Positions 53,403 to 63,176 of a stretch of DNA of 64,000 nucleotides are shown here, in pieces. The DNA comes from Bradyrhizobium frederickii (GTDB taxonomy: Bacteria; Pseudomonadota; Alphaproteobacteria; Rhizobiales; Xanthobacteraceae). Under the pieces are notes generated by a model. The model was not told the origin of the DNA. It saw nothing but the letters and a program-made list of their open reading frames with translations, and searched no databases. The DNA is taken from positions 372,001 through 436,000 of the forward strand of contig NZ_SPQS01000001.1 of the NCBI RefSeq assembly GCF_004570865.1. The letters run 5' to 3'. The position numbers and the translations under genes are program-made. Positions within the stretch are counted from its first letter, which is position 1; every line of letters starts with the position of its first letter.

Positions 53403-53488
53403 GCGGGCGGGGTGCGTTTCCCGTGATGCGGAACATGGCCTGCAATGGCTCATCAGAAGTGCGGCGCAGCCTATGCGCAGGATAGCGA

Positions 53489-53524
53489 GAAGCCCGGCAG
53501 CCCGATGGCTGCCGGGCTTCTTTT
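53489..53524 (+). terminator. Intrinsic terminator
   Basis: Perfect 14-bp stem GAAGCCCGGCAGCC / GGCTGCCGGGCTTC, CGAT loop, then TTTT. Closes the acetyltransferase unit. Confidence 0.9.
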
Positions 53525-53635
53525 GCGTCTATACGCAATGCAGGTGAGGCACTTGCGAAGTTGGCGGCGGCGGGCTTTAAGTTTGCTATTGCAGGAAATT
53601 CGGCGGCCATAAGCCGATGTAAGGGAGCGCCATCG

Positions 53636-54901
53636 ATGCCGACCAAACCTCAATTGCCGGAACGTGCGCCGCGGGCGACGGGAGGGCGGAGTGCGCTCGA
53701 AGGTCTCTTGGTCATAGATTTCACGCGTGTCGTCGCCGGACCGGCCTGCACGCAGACGCTTGCCGATTTTGGCGCGGATGTCATCAAGATCGAGAATCCC
53801 GACGGCGGCGACGACACGCGCGCCTATGAGCACGCGGAAATCGGCGGCGAAAGCGCCGCCTATCTCAGCCTGAACCGCAACAAGCGCGGCATTGCGCTCG
53901 ACCTTTCCGTACCGGAAGCCCGCGAGATCGCGCTGGATCTGATCTGCAAGGCGGACGTCGTCGTGGAGAATTTCTCGAGCGGGGTCATGAAGAAGTTCGG
54001 ACTCGACTATGAGTCGGTCGCGCCGCTCAATCCACGGCTGGTCTATTGCTCGATCTCCGCCTACGGCCGCTCCGGACCGTTCGCCTCGCGTCCCGGCTTC
54101 GATCCCATCACGCAGGCGGAGAGCGGCTTCATGTCGCTCAACGGATTCGCCGACGGCCCGGCGGTTCGCACCGGCCCGCCCATCGTGGACATGGCGACGG
54201 GGATGTCCGCCTGTAACGCCGTCCTGCTGGCGCTGCTCGCGCGCGACAGGCTCGGCCGCGGACAACATGTCGAAGTCGCTCTGTTCGACGTCGCGATGGG
54301 AATGACCGGCTTCTACGGCATGGCCTATCTCATCAACGGCGAAAATCCCGGCCGGTTCGGCAATTCGCCCAGCGGGTCTCCAACCGTCGGCGTCTATGAG
54401 GCCTCCGACGGGCCACTCTATATGGCCTGCGCCAATGATCGGCTCTATCGTCGGCTCGTGGTCGAGGTATTGAACCGGCCAGATCTCATCACCGATCCCA
54501 AGTTTGCCACGCGCAAGGCTCGTTCCGAGAACAAGGAGCTCTTGCGCGCAGCCATCGCCGAGGTCTTCGCCAGCGATACGCTCGAGAACTGGATGGCGAA
54601 GATGAAGCAGGCCAATATTCCGGTCGGGTATCTCCGGACGGTCGAGGAGGGGTTCAATGCGCCCGAGGCTCGCGAGCGCCAGCGCTTGAACCGGATTCGG
54701 CATCCGACGGCGGAATGGGTGCCCAACATCGAGCCCCCGATTAGCATGAGCCTGACCGGCACAGTCGATCCCGTTGCCGCGCCGCTGTTAGGCGAGCATA
54801 CCGAGGACGTCTTGCGCACTGTTCTCGGTTGTGACGAGCGCCGGATCGCCGAATTGACCCAGAAGGGAGTCTTTGGCGCGAGCAAATCCTCGACGGGCTA
54901 G
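53636..54901 (+). CDS. CaiB/BaiF (family III) CoA-transferase
   Basis: A 421-residue enzyme moving CoA between carboxylic acids. Family signatures: VIDFTRVVAGPACTQTLADF, ADVIKIENPDGGDDTR, the catalytic aspartate in IVDMATGMSA (D185) and GRGQHVEVALFD. ATG 53636 follows GGGAG. It heads a catabolic cluster: the flavin monooxygenase gene begins 113 bp downstream. A role in activating or finishing a degraded acid is inferred. Confidence 0.92.
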   Translation: MPTKPQLPERAPRATGGRSALEGLLVIDFTRVVAGPACTQTLADFGADVIKIENPDGGDDTRAYEHAEIGGESAAYLSLNRNKRGIALDLSVPEAREIALDLICKADVVVENFSSGVMKKFGLDYESVAPLNPRLVYCSISAYGRSGPFASRPGFDPITQAESGFMSLNGFADGPAVRTGPPIVDMATGMSACNAVLLALLARDRLGRGQHVEVALFDVAMGMTGFYGMAYLINGENPGRFGNSPSGSPTVGVYEASDGPLYMACANDRLYRRLVVEVLNRPDLITDPKFATRKARSENKELLRAAIAEVFASDTLENWMAKMKQANIPVGYLRTVEEGFNAPEARERQRLNRIRHPTAEWVPNIEPPISMSLTGTVDPVAAPLLGEHTEDVLRTVLGCDERRIAELTQKGVFGASKSSTG

Positions 54902-55014
54902 GCCCCGCGGTCGGCCCCCATGGCACCATCCTCCGGTTTGCGGGCCGGTGCGGGCTGCATGGCTTGATTTGGCGATAGGGCGGCCGCATAAATATGTGAA
55001 AGCGAGGGACACAA

Positions 55015-56244
55015 ATGGCGCCTGGTCGAAAGCCGAGCATGGATCAGCCGACCGGCCCGGAAGCCGGCGAGCGCGCCCACGCGGAAATGATCGCGAAGGC
55101 TGGGGCTCTCGTGCCGCATCTACGCGAGCGGGCGGCGAGGACGGAGGAGCTGCGGCATCTCCCGCCGGAAACCGAGAGGGATCTCCACGATGCCGGCCTG
55201 TTCCGAATGCTGCAACCGGCACGGATTGGCGGCGCGGAGCTTGACTATGTTGCCCTCGTCGACTGCGCCGAGTTGCTTGGAGAAGCGGATGCATCGGTCG
55301 CCTGGAATCTCGCCAATCTGGCGAGCCATCACTGGATGCTCGGCATGTTCGAGCAGAAGGCGCAGGATCTGGTCTGGGGCCGTGATCCGGACGTGCTGAT
55401 CGCATCCTCGTTCATTTTTCCCGCCGGACGCGCTACGCGGGTGGAGGGCGGATACCAGCTGCGTGGCAGCTGGCCGTTCTCCTCCGGCGTTGCCTCGTGT
55501 GAATGGAATATGCTGGCAAGCGTTGTGTACTCCGAAGACGAGGCGGACGGCATCGAGTATCGAATCTTTCTGCTGCCCAAGGGCGACTACAACGTGCTGG
55601 ACACCTGGAATGTTGCGGGATTGCGCGGGACGGGGTCTTGCGACGTGGAGGTCAGGGACGCCTTCGTGGCCGACTATATGACGGTCGCTGTCGGCGATCT
55701 CGCCGGCGGCCCGACGCCGGGAAGCAGGGCTAATCCGAATCCGCTGTATGCGCTGCCTGTGTTCTCGTTGTTCCCATACGTCCTCTCGGGCGTTGCGCTG
55801 GGGAATGCGCAGGCATGCCTCGACGATTACATCGAGGTCGCACGTCATCGTATTTCGACTTACAACCGCGCCAAGCTGAGCGATTTTCAGAGCACCCAGA
55901 TCAAGATCGCGGACGCCTCGGCGAAGATCGACGCCGCACGCCTGATCATGCGGTCGGCATGCCTCGATGCCATGGAGGACGCGCGGCGCGGTCACATCCC
56001 TGATATGGCGACCAAGACCCGATATCGGCGCGATGGCTCCTTTTCTGTGAACTTGTGCACGGACGCGGTCTCGATGCTGTTTGCCGCGAGTGGGGCGCGC
56101 GGCCTGTTCACGAGCGGCGTGTTGCAGCGTCAGTTCCGCGATGCGCACGCGATCAACTCGCATCTCGCCTTCAACTTCGATGCGGCCGGAACCAATTATG
56201 GACGTGTGGCGCTGGGCCTGCCGTCCGAGAATCTGACGCTGTGA
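55015..56244 (+). CDS. Two-component flavin monooxygenase, oxygenase subunit (acyl-CoA dehydrogenase fold)
   Basis: A 409-residue enzyme of the HpaH/HsaA/DszC kind. The acyl-CoA-dehydrogenase fold is seen (DLHDAGLFRMLQPARIGGAE; DASVAWNLANLASHHWMLG; GTGSCDVEVRDAFV), but the catalytic base of true dehydrogenases is not. Such enzymes use reduced flavin from a partner reductase and O2 to hydroxylate small substrates. The reductase gene follows after only 9 bp. Confidence 0.87.
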   Translation: MAPGRKPSMDQPTGPEAGERAHAEMIAKAGALVPHLRERAARTEELRHLPPETERDLHDAGLFRMLQPARIGGAELDYVALVDCAELLGEADASVAWNLANLASHHWMLGMFEQKAQDLVWGRDPDVLIASSFIFPAGRATRVEGGYQLRGSWPFSSGVASCEWNMLASVVYSEDEADGIEYRIFLLPKGDYNVLDTWNVAGLRGTGSCDVEVRDAFVADYMTVAVGDLAGGPTPGSRANPNPLYALPVFSLFPYVLSGVALGNAQACLDDYIEVARHRISTYNRAKLSDFQSTQIKIADASAKIDAARLIMRSACLDAMEDARRGHIPDMATKTRYRRDGSFSVNLCTDAVSMLFAASGARGLFTSGVLQRQFRDAHAINSHLAFNFDAAGTNYGRVALGLPSENLTL

Positions 56245-56253
56245 GGCCGGCCG

Positions 56254-56817
56254 ATGAATGATCAGCCGCAGCAGCCCCGCGTTCCCGATCCCGCCAACGA
56301 GTTCGCGAGCGACAGCTCGTCGATCGATCCTCGCGACTTTCGCAATGCGCTCGGAACCTTTGCAACGGGCGTAACGATCATCACGGCCGCGGCACCTGAC
56401 GGCAAGCCCTACGGCTTGACCTGCAATTCGTTCGCCTCCGTCTCGCTGAATCCTCCGCTGGTGCTGTGGAGTCTCGTCGTCTATTCCTCGAGCCTGACCA
56501 TCTTCCAGAACGCCAGCCATTTCACGGTCAACGTGCTTGGCGCTTCACAGCAGGCTCTTGCGAGCAAATTCGCCAAGTCCTCGGACGACAAGTTCACTGG
56601 TGTGGACTGGACTCCGGGCCTCGGCGGGGCGCCGGTGCTTGCCGAAGGCGTCGCCAACTTTCAATGCCGGTCCGTGAATCGCTATTATGGCGGTGACCAC
56701 GTGATCTTTCTCGGCGCGGTCGAGGCCTATACCTACAACGCGACCGAGCCGCTGCTCTTCGCGCGGGGGGCATTTGGCCGATTTCTCGCGGACGACGAGC
56801 GGAAGAAGTCACCCTAA
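56254..56817 (+). CDS. Flavin reductase (HpaC/HsaB-like)
   Basis: A 187-residue NAD(P)H:flavin oxidoreductase. Family motifs: FRNALGTFATGVTIITA, GLTCNSFASVSLNPPLVLWS, FTVNVLGASQQALA, then HVIFLGAVEAY. It supplies reduced FMN/FAD to the monooxygenase encoded 9 bp upstream; GAGG precedes ATG 56254. Confidence 0.92.
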   Translation: MNDQPQQPRVPDPANEFASDSSSIDPRDFRNALGTFATGVTIITAAAPDGKPYGLTCNSFASVSLNPPLVLWSLVVYSSSLTIFQNASHFTVNVLGASQQALASKFAKSSDDKFTGVDWTPGLGGAPVLAEGVANFQCRSVNRYYGGDHVIFLGAVEAYTYNATEPLLFARGAFGRFLADDERKKSP

Positions 56818-56842
56818 TCGGCTTCGGGTCGCGCTCGACAGC

Positions 56843-57751
56843 TCAGCGCTTTGTTGCTGAAAGCTTGTAAATCTCCAGCGCGTCCGCTTCCGCGCCATGC
56901 GCGGCCTTGGCCAGCCGGAAAAGTTGTCCCGCAAGCGAAGCCATCGGCACCGGCGTCGACGTTGCCTGTGCGACGTCGGCAACCGTATCGAGATCCTTGA
57001 GCATCGTGGCAATGTGACCAAGGGGTGGTGAGTGAATGCCTTGCAACATCCTCGGCACGAACAGCTGAAGCGGAATGGAGTCCGCGAAGCCGCCGGCGAG
57101 CGCTTCGGGCAGGCGATTGGCATCAATCCCGGCGTTGACGGCGAGGCGCGAGGCTTCTGCCAGCACGGCCATCGCGCATCCGACGATCACCTGGTTGCAG
57201 AGCTTCGTGGTCTGGCCGGCGCCGGTCGGGCCCATGTGGGTGAGCCTGCGCGCCATGGCCGCCACGTAGGGCCGGACTCGCTCGATATCGTCTGCTTCTC
57301 CGCCGGCCATAATCGCAAGCGAGCCTTCCTCGGCGCCCTTCGTCCCGCCGGAAACCGGCGCATCGATCCAGCCCGCACCATTGGCGTCCTTCAGTCGCTT
57401 CGCGAGCTCGCGCGCGGCGTCCGGATGTATCGACGAGAAATCGACGACAAGCTTGCCTGCGCCGGGCGCCGCTGCCAGCCCTTCCGGCCCGAAGATCACC
57501 TCCTCGACGGCCGTTGCATCCGTCACGCACATGAAGGCGATATCCGAGTTTACCAGGAGATCGCAAGGCGTGGCTGCGCGCTTGGCACCGGCTTCGACGA
57601 GCGGAGCCACCTTGCCCTCCGAGCGGTTCCAGACCGCCACCTGATGGCCGGCCTTGAGCAAGCGCCGGGCCATCGGCGTTCCCATCAAACCGAGGCCGAG
57701 ATAGCCAAGCCTCGCGGCGCCGGGCGAGTTTGTCCTGCTCGCATCAGCCAT
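56843..57751 (-). CDS. Beta-hydroxyacid dehydrogenase (3-hydroxyisobutyrate dehydrogenase family)
   Basis: A 302-residue NAD(P)-dependent dehydrogenase. Rossmann motif LGYLGLGLMGTPMARRL, substrate motif DAPVSGGTKGAEEG, catalytic lysine in GQTTKLCNQVIVG and the GHIATMLKDLDTV segment are all present. Oxidises short beta-hydroxy acids or reduces semialdehydes. ATG 57751 follows AAGGAGG. Convergent with the reductase gene and divergent from the transporter operon, with which it shares a 166-bp promoter region. Confidence 0.9.
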   Translation of the reverse strand: MADASRTNSPGAARLGYLGLGLMGTPMARRLLKAGHQVAVWNRSEGKVAPLVEAGAKRAATPCDLLVNSDIAFMCVTDATAVEEVIFGPEGLAAAPGAGKLVVDFSSIHPDAARELAKRLKDANGAGWIDAPVSGGTKGAEEGSLAIMAGGEADDIERVRPYVAAMARRLTHMGPTGAGQTTKLCNQVIVGCAMAVLAEASRLAVNAGIDANRLPEALAGGFADSIPLQLFVPRMLQGIHSPPLGHIATMLKDLDTVADVAQATSTPVPMASLAGQLFRLAKAAHGAEADALEIYKLSATKR

Positions 57752-57917
57752 AGGTTGCCTCCTTCTGTCGCAGCGCGACGCCGGCCTATCATACATTGCG
57801 CGTTGGACGGCAGAACCGCCCGGCTCGCATGGCTTGCCTGAATGTTTGAACCATGAAACATTTGAGCCGGTCGGGTTGAGTGGCGCCCATCGGCGCCGGA
57901 GCAGCGGAGTGGGCACG

Positions 57918-58901
57918 ATGCGAACCGTTTCGAAGTGGATCCTGGCTTTGGGGGCGGCGGCCGCCGCGAGCGCGGGGGTTAGCCCGTCATGGGCGCAACA
58001 GACGATCCGCGTCGGCTGGACCATCCCAGCCGAGGAATCCAAGTACTGGATGATGCGCCGCCCGGCTGAATTTCCCAATATCGGCAAGGCCTACAACATC
58101 GAATGGACCCAATTCCAGGGTACCGCGCCGATGACGCAGGCCTTGGCAGCCGGCGCGCTGGACTGCGCGACGCAGGCACCGCTGTCGCTTGCCAACGGCG
58201 TGGTTGGCGGCAATCTCAAAGCCTACATCGTGGCCCAGCACGTGTTCGAGAAGCCCGGCGGTTTCTCGGTCTATTGGGCCGTCAAGGATGACTCGCCCAT
58301 CAAGACCATCGCCGATCTCAAGGGCAAGACGGTCGGCATTTCCGTGATCGGCGGCGGGACCCAGGGTCCGTTCAATCTGCTCCTGAAGCAGAATGGCGTC
58401 GATCCAGCCAAGGATATCAAGCTGGTCGAGGTCGGTTTCGCGGTCTCCGAGGACGCGCTGCGCCAGGGCCGCGTCGATGCGGTCAACATGAACCAGCCGT
58501 TTGCCGCGCGCGCGGAGGCAAAGGGCGGCACGAGGAAGCTCTTCGCTCTGTCGGAGGCCATGCCGAACATCGTGCATATTCTGGAAGCCTGCCGCGCCGA
58601 TTTCGTCGACAAGAACCCTGAATTGGTCAAGACGTATGTTCGCGACATCACCTCGGGCATGAAGAAGGCGCTGGCGAACCGCGAAGAGACTCTCAAGGTC
58701 GTCAACGAAGTGCTGAAGGCGCCTATTCCGGTGCTCGAGACCTACCTGCTCAAGGACAATGATTTCGGCCGTGATCCAGGCGCGGCGCCGAACTTCCCGG
58801 CGATCCAGAAGATGCTGGATATCTACGCCGAGACCGGGATGCTGCCGAAACTGGATGTCACGCAGCTCAAGCATCCGACGATCGTCGCTCCGCTGGAGTA
58901 G
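57918..58901 (+). CDS. ABC transporter substrate-binding protein (nitrate/sulfonate/taurine type)
   Basis: A 327-residue periplasmic binding protein. The signal peptide ends at SWA-QQ (residue 26); then RVGWTIPAEESKYW, a central IADLKGKTVGISVIGGGTQG and YVRDITSGMKKAL follow the NMT1/SsuA-like two-lobe fold. It delivers ligand to the ATPase and permeases downstream. Ligand class (aromatic or organic anion) cannot be read directly. GGAG precedes ATG 57918. Confidence 0.9.
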   Translation: MRTVSKWILALGAAAAASAGVSPSWAQQTIRVGWTIPAEESKYWMMRRPAEFPNIGKAYNIEWTQFQGTAPMTQALAAGALDCATQAPLSLANGVVGGNLKAYIVAQHVFEKPGGFSVYWAVKDDSPIKTIADLKGKTVGISVIGGGTQGPFNLLLKQNGVDPAKDIKLVEVGFAVSEDALRQGRVDAVNMNQPFAARAEAKGGTRKLFALSEAMPNIVHILEACRADFVDKNPELVKTYVRDITSGMKKALANREETLKVVNEVLKAPIPVLETYLLKDNDFGRDPGAAPNFPAIQKMLDIYAETGMLPKLDVTQLKHPTIVAPLE

Positions 58902-58948
58902 GCGAGCCAACGATCCGGACAGGGATCTAGCCGCGTCCCGGATCCGGG

Positions 58949-60667
58949 ATGGCGTACAATGAAGATGCACGCATGAAGAAGCTGCGATCGCGAGTGACGA
59001 CAGACGGCCTCGACCGGGCCCCGCATCGGGCCTTCATGCGCGCCATGGGGCTCGACGACGCAGCGATTGCGAAGCCGATGGTGGGCATCGTCAGCATGAA
59101 GGGCGAGCAGACGCCCTGCAACATGACCCACGACTTTCAGGTGGCTGCGGCCAAAACCGGCATCGAGGAATCCGGCGGCACGCCGCGCGAATTCTCGACC
59201 GTGTCGGTTTCTGACGGCATCAGCATGAACCACGAGGGCATGAAGTTCTCGCTGTTTTCGCGTGAGCTGATCGCCGACTCGATCGAAGCTGTGGTCCATG
59301 GTCTGGCCTACGACGCGCTGATCGGATACGGCGGATGCGACAAGACGCTTCCGGGCGTGATGATGGGCATGGTTCGCTGCAACGTGCCGTCCATCTTCAT
59401 CTATGGCGGCAGCTCGCTGCCGGGCCGCGTCGACGGGCGCACGCTGACGGTGCTCGATTCCTATGAGGCTGTCGGTAGCTTCATGACCGGCGAGATCGAC
59501 GGTGCCACGCTCGAGCGGATCGAGCGTGCCTGCCTGCCGACCATCGGCGCGTGCGCCGGTCAATTCACCGCGAACACAATGGGCATGGTCTCGGAGGCGA
59601 TGGGGCTGACCATCCCGAACGTCTCGATGGTGCCCGGCGTCTATGCCGAGCGCGCGCAGATCTCGCGACGGGCGGGACGCCTGATCATGCAGATGCTGGA
59701 ACGCGGCGGGCCATTGCCGCGCGACATCGTGACGCGGAAGTCCCTCGAAAACGGCGCGGCGATCGTTGCGGCGACGGGAGGCTCGACCAACGCCGCACTG
59801 CATCTGCCGGCGATTGCGAACGAGGCCGGCATTGCATTCACGATCGATGACGTAGGCGAGGTCTTTGCAAGGACGCCGTTGATTGGAAACCTGCGGCCGG
59901 GCGGCAAATACACGGCAAAGGATGTCTATGATATTGGCGGCGCGGCCGTGGTGATCCGCGAGCTGATCCAAAGCGGTCACATCGATGGCAGCTGCATCAC
60001 CATCACCGGCCGCACGCTTGCTGAAGAATACGGCACGGCCAACGCACCGGACGGAGAGGTGGTCTACGCGGCTCGTGCGCCGATCATGCCTGACGGCGGG
60101 GTTGCAGTGCTGAAGGGAAATCTCTGTCCCGATGGCGCGGTGATCAAGGTTGCCGGCCTGAAGAGCCAGTTCTTCGAAGGCGTGGCGCGCGTGTTCGAGG
60201 ATGAAGAAGCCTGCGTCAAGGCGGTTCGGGATCGCACTTATGCGGCCGGCGAGGTTCTCGTCATCCGCAATGAGGGGCCGGTCGGCGGACCCGGCATGCG
60301 CGAGATGCTCGGCGTCACCGCACTGATCTATGGGCAGGGCATGGGCGAAAAGGTGGCGCTGATCACCGATGGCCGGTTCTCCGGCGCCACCCGCGGCATG
60401 TGCATCGGCTACGTGGCCCCGGAAGCATTTGTCGGCGGTCCGCTGGCGCTCGTTCGCGACGGCGACAGGATCCGGATCGACGCCGCCAACCGGCGGATGG
60501 ATGTCCTGCTCGATGACCAGGAATTCGCCGCGCGGCGACGCGATTGGAAGCAGCGTCCGCCGCGCCATCGTGCAGGGGCACTTGCGAAATATGCGCGGCT
60601 GGTTGGGCAGGCGCCGGGCGGAGCCGTGACGCATGAAGGCCCCGCAGAATGGCCGTGGTTCGAATGA
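58949..60667 (+). CDS. IlvD/Edd family dehydratase
   Basis: A 572-residue iron-sulfur dehydratase. Cluster ligands lie in [11 protein letters not shown] and [14 protein letters not shown]; the substrate/cofactor motifs [12 protein letters not shown] and [12 protein letters not shown] are intact. Dihydroxy-acid dehydratases make branched-chain keto acids, but here the gene is inserted inside a transporter operon, so a sugar-acid or catabolic dehydratase is more likely than the housekeeping IlvD. ATG 58949 is the longest start; ATG 58973 is possible. Confidence 0.88.
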   Translation: MAYNEDARMKKLRSRVTTDGLDRAPHRAFMRAMGLDDAAIAKPMVGIVSMKGEQTPCNMTHDFQVAAAKTGIEESGGTPREFSTVSVSDGISMNHEGMKFSLFSRELIADSIEAVVHGLAYDALIGYGGCDKTLPGVMMGMVRCNVPSIFIYGGSSLPGRVDGRTLTVLDSYEAVGSFMTGEIDGATLERIERACLPTIGACAGQFTANTMGMVSEAMGLTIPNVSMVPGVYAERAQISRRAGRLIMQMLERGGPLPRDIVTRKSLENGAAIVAATGGSTNAALHLPAIANEAGIAFTIDDVGEVFARTPLIGNLRPGGKYTAKDVYDIGGAAVVIRELIQSGHIDGSCITITGRTLAEEYGTANAPDGEVVYAARAPIMPDGGVAVLKGNLCPDGAVIKVAGLKSQFFEGVARVFEDEEACVKAVRDRTYAAGEVLVIRNEGPVGGPGMREMLGVTALIYGQGMGEKVALITDGRFSGATRGMCIGYVAPEAFVGGPLALVRDGDRIRIDAANRRMDVLLDDQEFAARRRDWKQRPPRHRAGALAKYARLVGQAPGGAVTHEGPAEWPWFE

Positions 60668-60749
60668 CGTATCGCACGGGTGCGAAAACCGCCGCCTGTC
60701 TGGCAGGCTTCTTGCTAAGTCCGTGCCTTACGCCAAAGCGAGCGACGGG

Positions 60750-61595
60750 ATGACGGTGGTGTCTGCGAGACCGAGCGAATGGGTGAGACCGGTGACATCA
60801 AAAGAACCGGCTTCGGCAATCATCGAGATCGATCGCGTCTCGCAGGTCTTTCAGACCTCGGCGCGCAGGGATCATGTGGCGCTTTCGGACATCTCGCTGA
60901 CGATCGAGGAGAGAGCCTTCGTCTCCATCCTTGGTCCGTCCGGCTGCGGCAAGTCGACGCTGCTTTATATCGTCGGCGGCTTTGTCACCCCGACCAGCGG
61001 TGCGGCGAAGATGAAGGGGCAGGCGATCACAGGCCCCGGTCCAGACCGCGGGCCGGTGTTCCAGGAATTCGCGCTATTTCCCTGGAAGACCGTGCTCGGC
61101 AACGTGATGTATGGCCCCCGCCAACAGGGTGTGCGCGCTACCGAGGCGGAAGCGCAGAGCCTGGCCTTGATCGAGATGGTCGGCCTCAAGGGTTACGAGA
61201 ATTTCTATCCCAAGGAGCTATCGGGTGGGATGAAGCAACGCGTGGCGCTGGCCCGGACGCTCGCTTACCATCCCGAAGTCCTGTTGATGGACGAACCGTT
61301 CGGCGCGCTCGATGCCCATACGCGGACCCGCTTGCAGAACGACCTTCTCAATATCTGGGAGCGCGATCGCAAGACAGTGCTGTTCGTCACTCATTCAGTT
61401 GACGAGGCCGTCTTTCTCTCTGACAAGGTCGTCATGATGTCGAAATCGCCCGGCCGCATCCGCGAGGTGATCGACATCGATCTGCCGCGGCCGCGCCGTC
61501 GTAGCGAGCTGTTGCTCGACCCGCGCTATCAGAAATATGTCGTCGATATCGAGCGCATGTTCGATGAAAGCGACGAAGCCGGGATTGCGTCATGA
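60750..61595 (+). CDS. ABC transporter ATP-binding protein (SsuB/TauB type)
   Basis: A 281-residue ATPase: Walker A GPSGCGKST, signature LSGGMKQRVALART, Walker B LLMDEPFGALD and switch histidine THSVDEA. It energises the two permeases that follow. The start is unsure (ATG 60750 or GTG 60792). Its stop overlaps the next start (ATGA). Confidence 0.92.
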   Translation: MTVVSARPSEWVRPVTSKEPASAIIEIDRVSQVFQTSARRDHVALSDISLTIEERAFVSILGPSGCGKSTLLYIVGGFVTPTSGAAKMKGQAITGPGPDRGPVFQEFALFPWKTVLGNVMYGPRQQGVRATEAEAQSLALIEMVGLKGYENFYPKELSGGMKQRVALARTLAYHPEVLLMDEPFGALDAHTRTRLQNDLLNIWERDRKTVLFVTHSVDEAVFLSDKVVMMSKSPGRIREVIDIDLPRPRRRSELLLDPRYQKYVVDIERMFDESDEAGIAS

Positions 61596-62377
61596 TATCG
61601 CCGGCTGCCCTGATCAGACGAGCAGCTCCGGTGCTGGCCTGTATCGGGTTGCTCGTGGTGTGGCAGGTTGCGTCGCTCGTGCTCAAGAACGACAGCTTCC
61701 CGACCGCGGTCGAGGCGATCCGGGCGATTCCGGATATTCTCGGCGACAAGGAAGCCCTCCTCAACATCCTGGCCTCGCTTCGCCGCATGGCGCTCGGGTT
61801 CTGTGTGGCGGTGCTGATTGCGATTCCGCTGGGCCTGTTGATGGGACGCAGCCGGAGCGTCGCGGCTTTTTTCAATCCACTCCTGATGGTGATTTATCCG
61901 GTGCCAAAGGCCGCCTTGATGCCGATCATCATGCTGTGGCTGGGCGTTGGCGACATCACGAAGACGCTGGTGATCTTCCTCGGTGTCAGCCTTCCCGTGA
62001 TCTATCACAGCTTCGAGGGTGCCAAGGCTGTCGAAGAGAAGATGCTGTGGTCAGGTGCCGCGATGGGACTTTCGCCCGCACAGCGCCTGGTGCGGATCGT
62101 ACTGCCCGCGGCGCTGCCGGAAATCCTGACTGGATGCCGCACGGGTCTGGTGCTGGCGCTGATCACGATGATCACCAGCGAGATGATCGCGCGTCAGTCC
62201 GGCGCCGGCAACATCCTGTTCAATGCGCTCGACATGGGCCAGTACGACACCGTCTTTGCGATGATCATCATCGTGGGCGCCATGGGAATTTTCCTTGACA
62301 CGATTTTTGAGAGGGTTCGCGCCAGACTCGTGCGTTGGTCCGAGCCTCAGTTCGACCTGCCGCTGAGTTTCTCCTGA
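61592..62377 (+). CDS. ABC transporter permease 1
   Basis: A 261-residue inner-membrane protein with about six helices. The cytoplasmic EAA-type loop (GAAMGLSPAQRLVRIVLPAAL, 20+ residues after LWS) is clear. Overlaps the ATPase gene by 4 nt and the next gene by 1 nt, so it is in one operon. Confidence 0.9.
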   Translation: MISPAALIRRAAPVLACIGLLVVWQVASLVLKNDSFPTAVEAIRAIPDILGDKEALLNILASLRRMALGFCVAVLIAIPLGLLMGRSRSVAAFFNPLLMVIYPVPKAALMPIIMLWLGVGDITKTLVIFLGVSLPVIYHSFEGAKAVEEKMLWSGAAMGLSPAQRLVRIVLPAALPEILTGCRTGLVLALITMITSEMIARQSGAGNILFNALDMGQYDTVFAMIIIVGAMGIFLDTIFERVRARLVRWSEPQFDLPLSFS

Positions 62378-63141
62378 TGTCGCGTCTTCTTTCCGCAAAC
62401 GTCCTTCTTGGCATTGCCCCGATTGCGCTGATCATTGCCCTGTGGCAGGGGCTGGTGTCATTCGGCTTTGCGCCCGCGGTCTTGCTGCCGCCCCCGGGCT
62501 TCGTCTTCGGCCGGCTGCTTCAACAGCTCGCGACGTGGACGTTCCAGCAGGAAATCGCGGCGACCCTGATCCGGCTGTTTGCCGGGTTCGCTATTGCGGT
62601 CGTGCTCGGCGTCAGCATCGGCATTGCTGCCGCCGCCAGTCCCGCGATCAATGCCGTGGTTCGGCCGATCGTCCGCGTCCTGGCCCCGCTGCCGAAGGTT
62701 GCGCTCTATCCGGCGCTCCTGCTCTTGCTCGGGTTTGGCCACGGATCGAAGGTCACCTTGGTAGCCGCGGACGCACTCTTTCCCATTCTGCTCTCGACCT
62801 ATTACGGTGCGTCGACCGTCGAGCAGAAACTGATCTGGTCGGCCATGGCGGCGGGCACGCCGCGTACCCAAATTCTGTTCAGGGTGGTGCTGCCGGCGGC
62901 GATGCCGTCGATCCTGACCGGATGCCGGATCGGGCTTGTCATTTCCTGCATCGTGGTGTTTCTGGCCGAGATGATCACGTCGACGGACGGATTGGGGCAC
63001 GCGCTCGTGACCGCGGCGCGGACTTTTCAGGCCGTCGACATGTTCGTGCCGCTGATCACGATCTCCCTGCTGGGTTTGATCCTGAACGCCCTGCTGGGCG
63101 CCCTGCGGTCCTACCTCTTGCGCGGCTTTCCAGAAGCGTGA
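62377..63141 (+). CDS. ABC transporter permease 2
   Basis: A 254-residue inner-membrane protein, paralogue of permease 1, with the EAA-type loop AAGTPRTQILFRVVLPAAMP. ATG 62377 shares its A with the stop of permease 1. Two different permeases imply a heterodimeric channel. Confidence 0.9.
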   Translation: MSRLLSANVLLGIAPIALIIALWQGLVSFGFAPAVLLPPPGFVFGRLLQQLATWTFQQEIAATLIRLFAGFAIAVVLGVSIGIAAAASPAINAVVRPIVRVLAPLPKVALYPALLLLLGFGHGSKVTLVAADALFPILLSTYYGASTVEQKLIWSAMAAGTPRTQILFRVVLPAAMPSILTGCRIGLVISCIVVFLAEMITSTDGLGHALVTAARTFQAVDMFVPLITISLLGLILNALLGALRSYLLRGFPEA

Positions 63142-63176
63142 TCTGAACGAAGAACAAACGAGACCGGGAGTGACCC

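Noticed and set aside
58823..60634. A 603-codon minus-strand frame opposite the IlvD-type gene
   Set aside because: Shadow frame with no domain; the plus strand has all Fe-S and substrate motifs.
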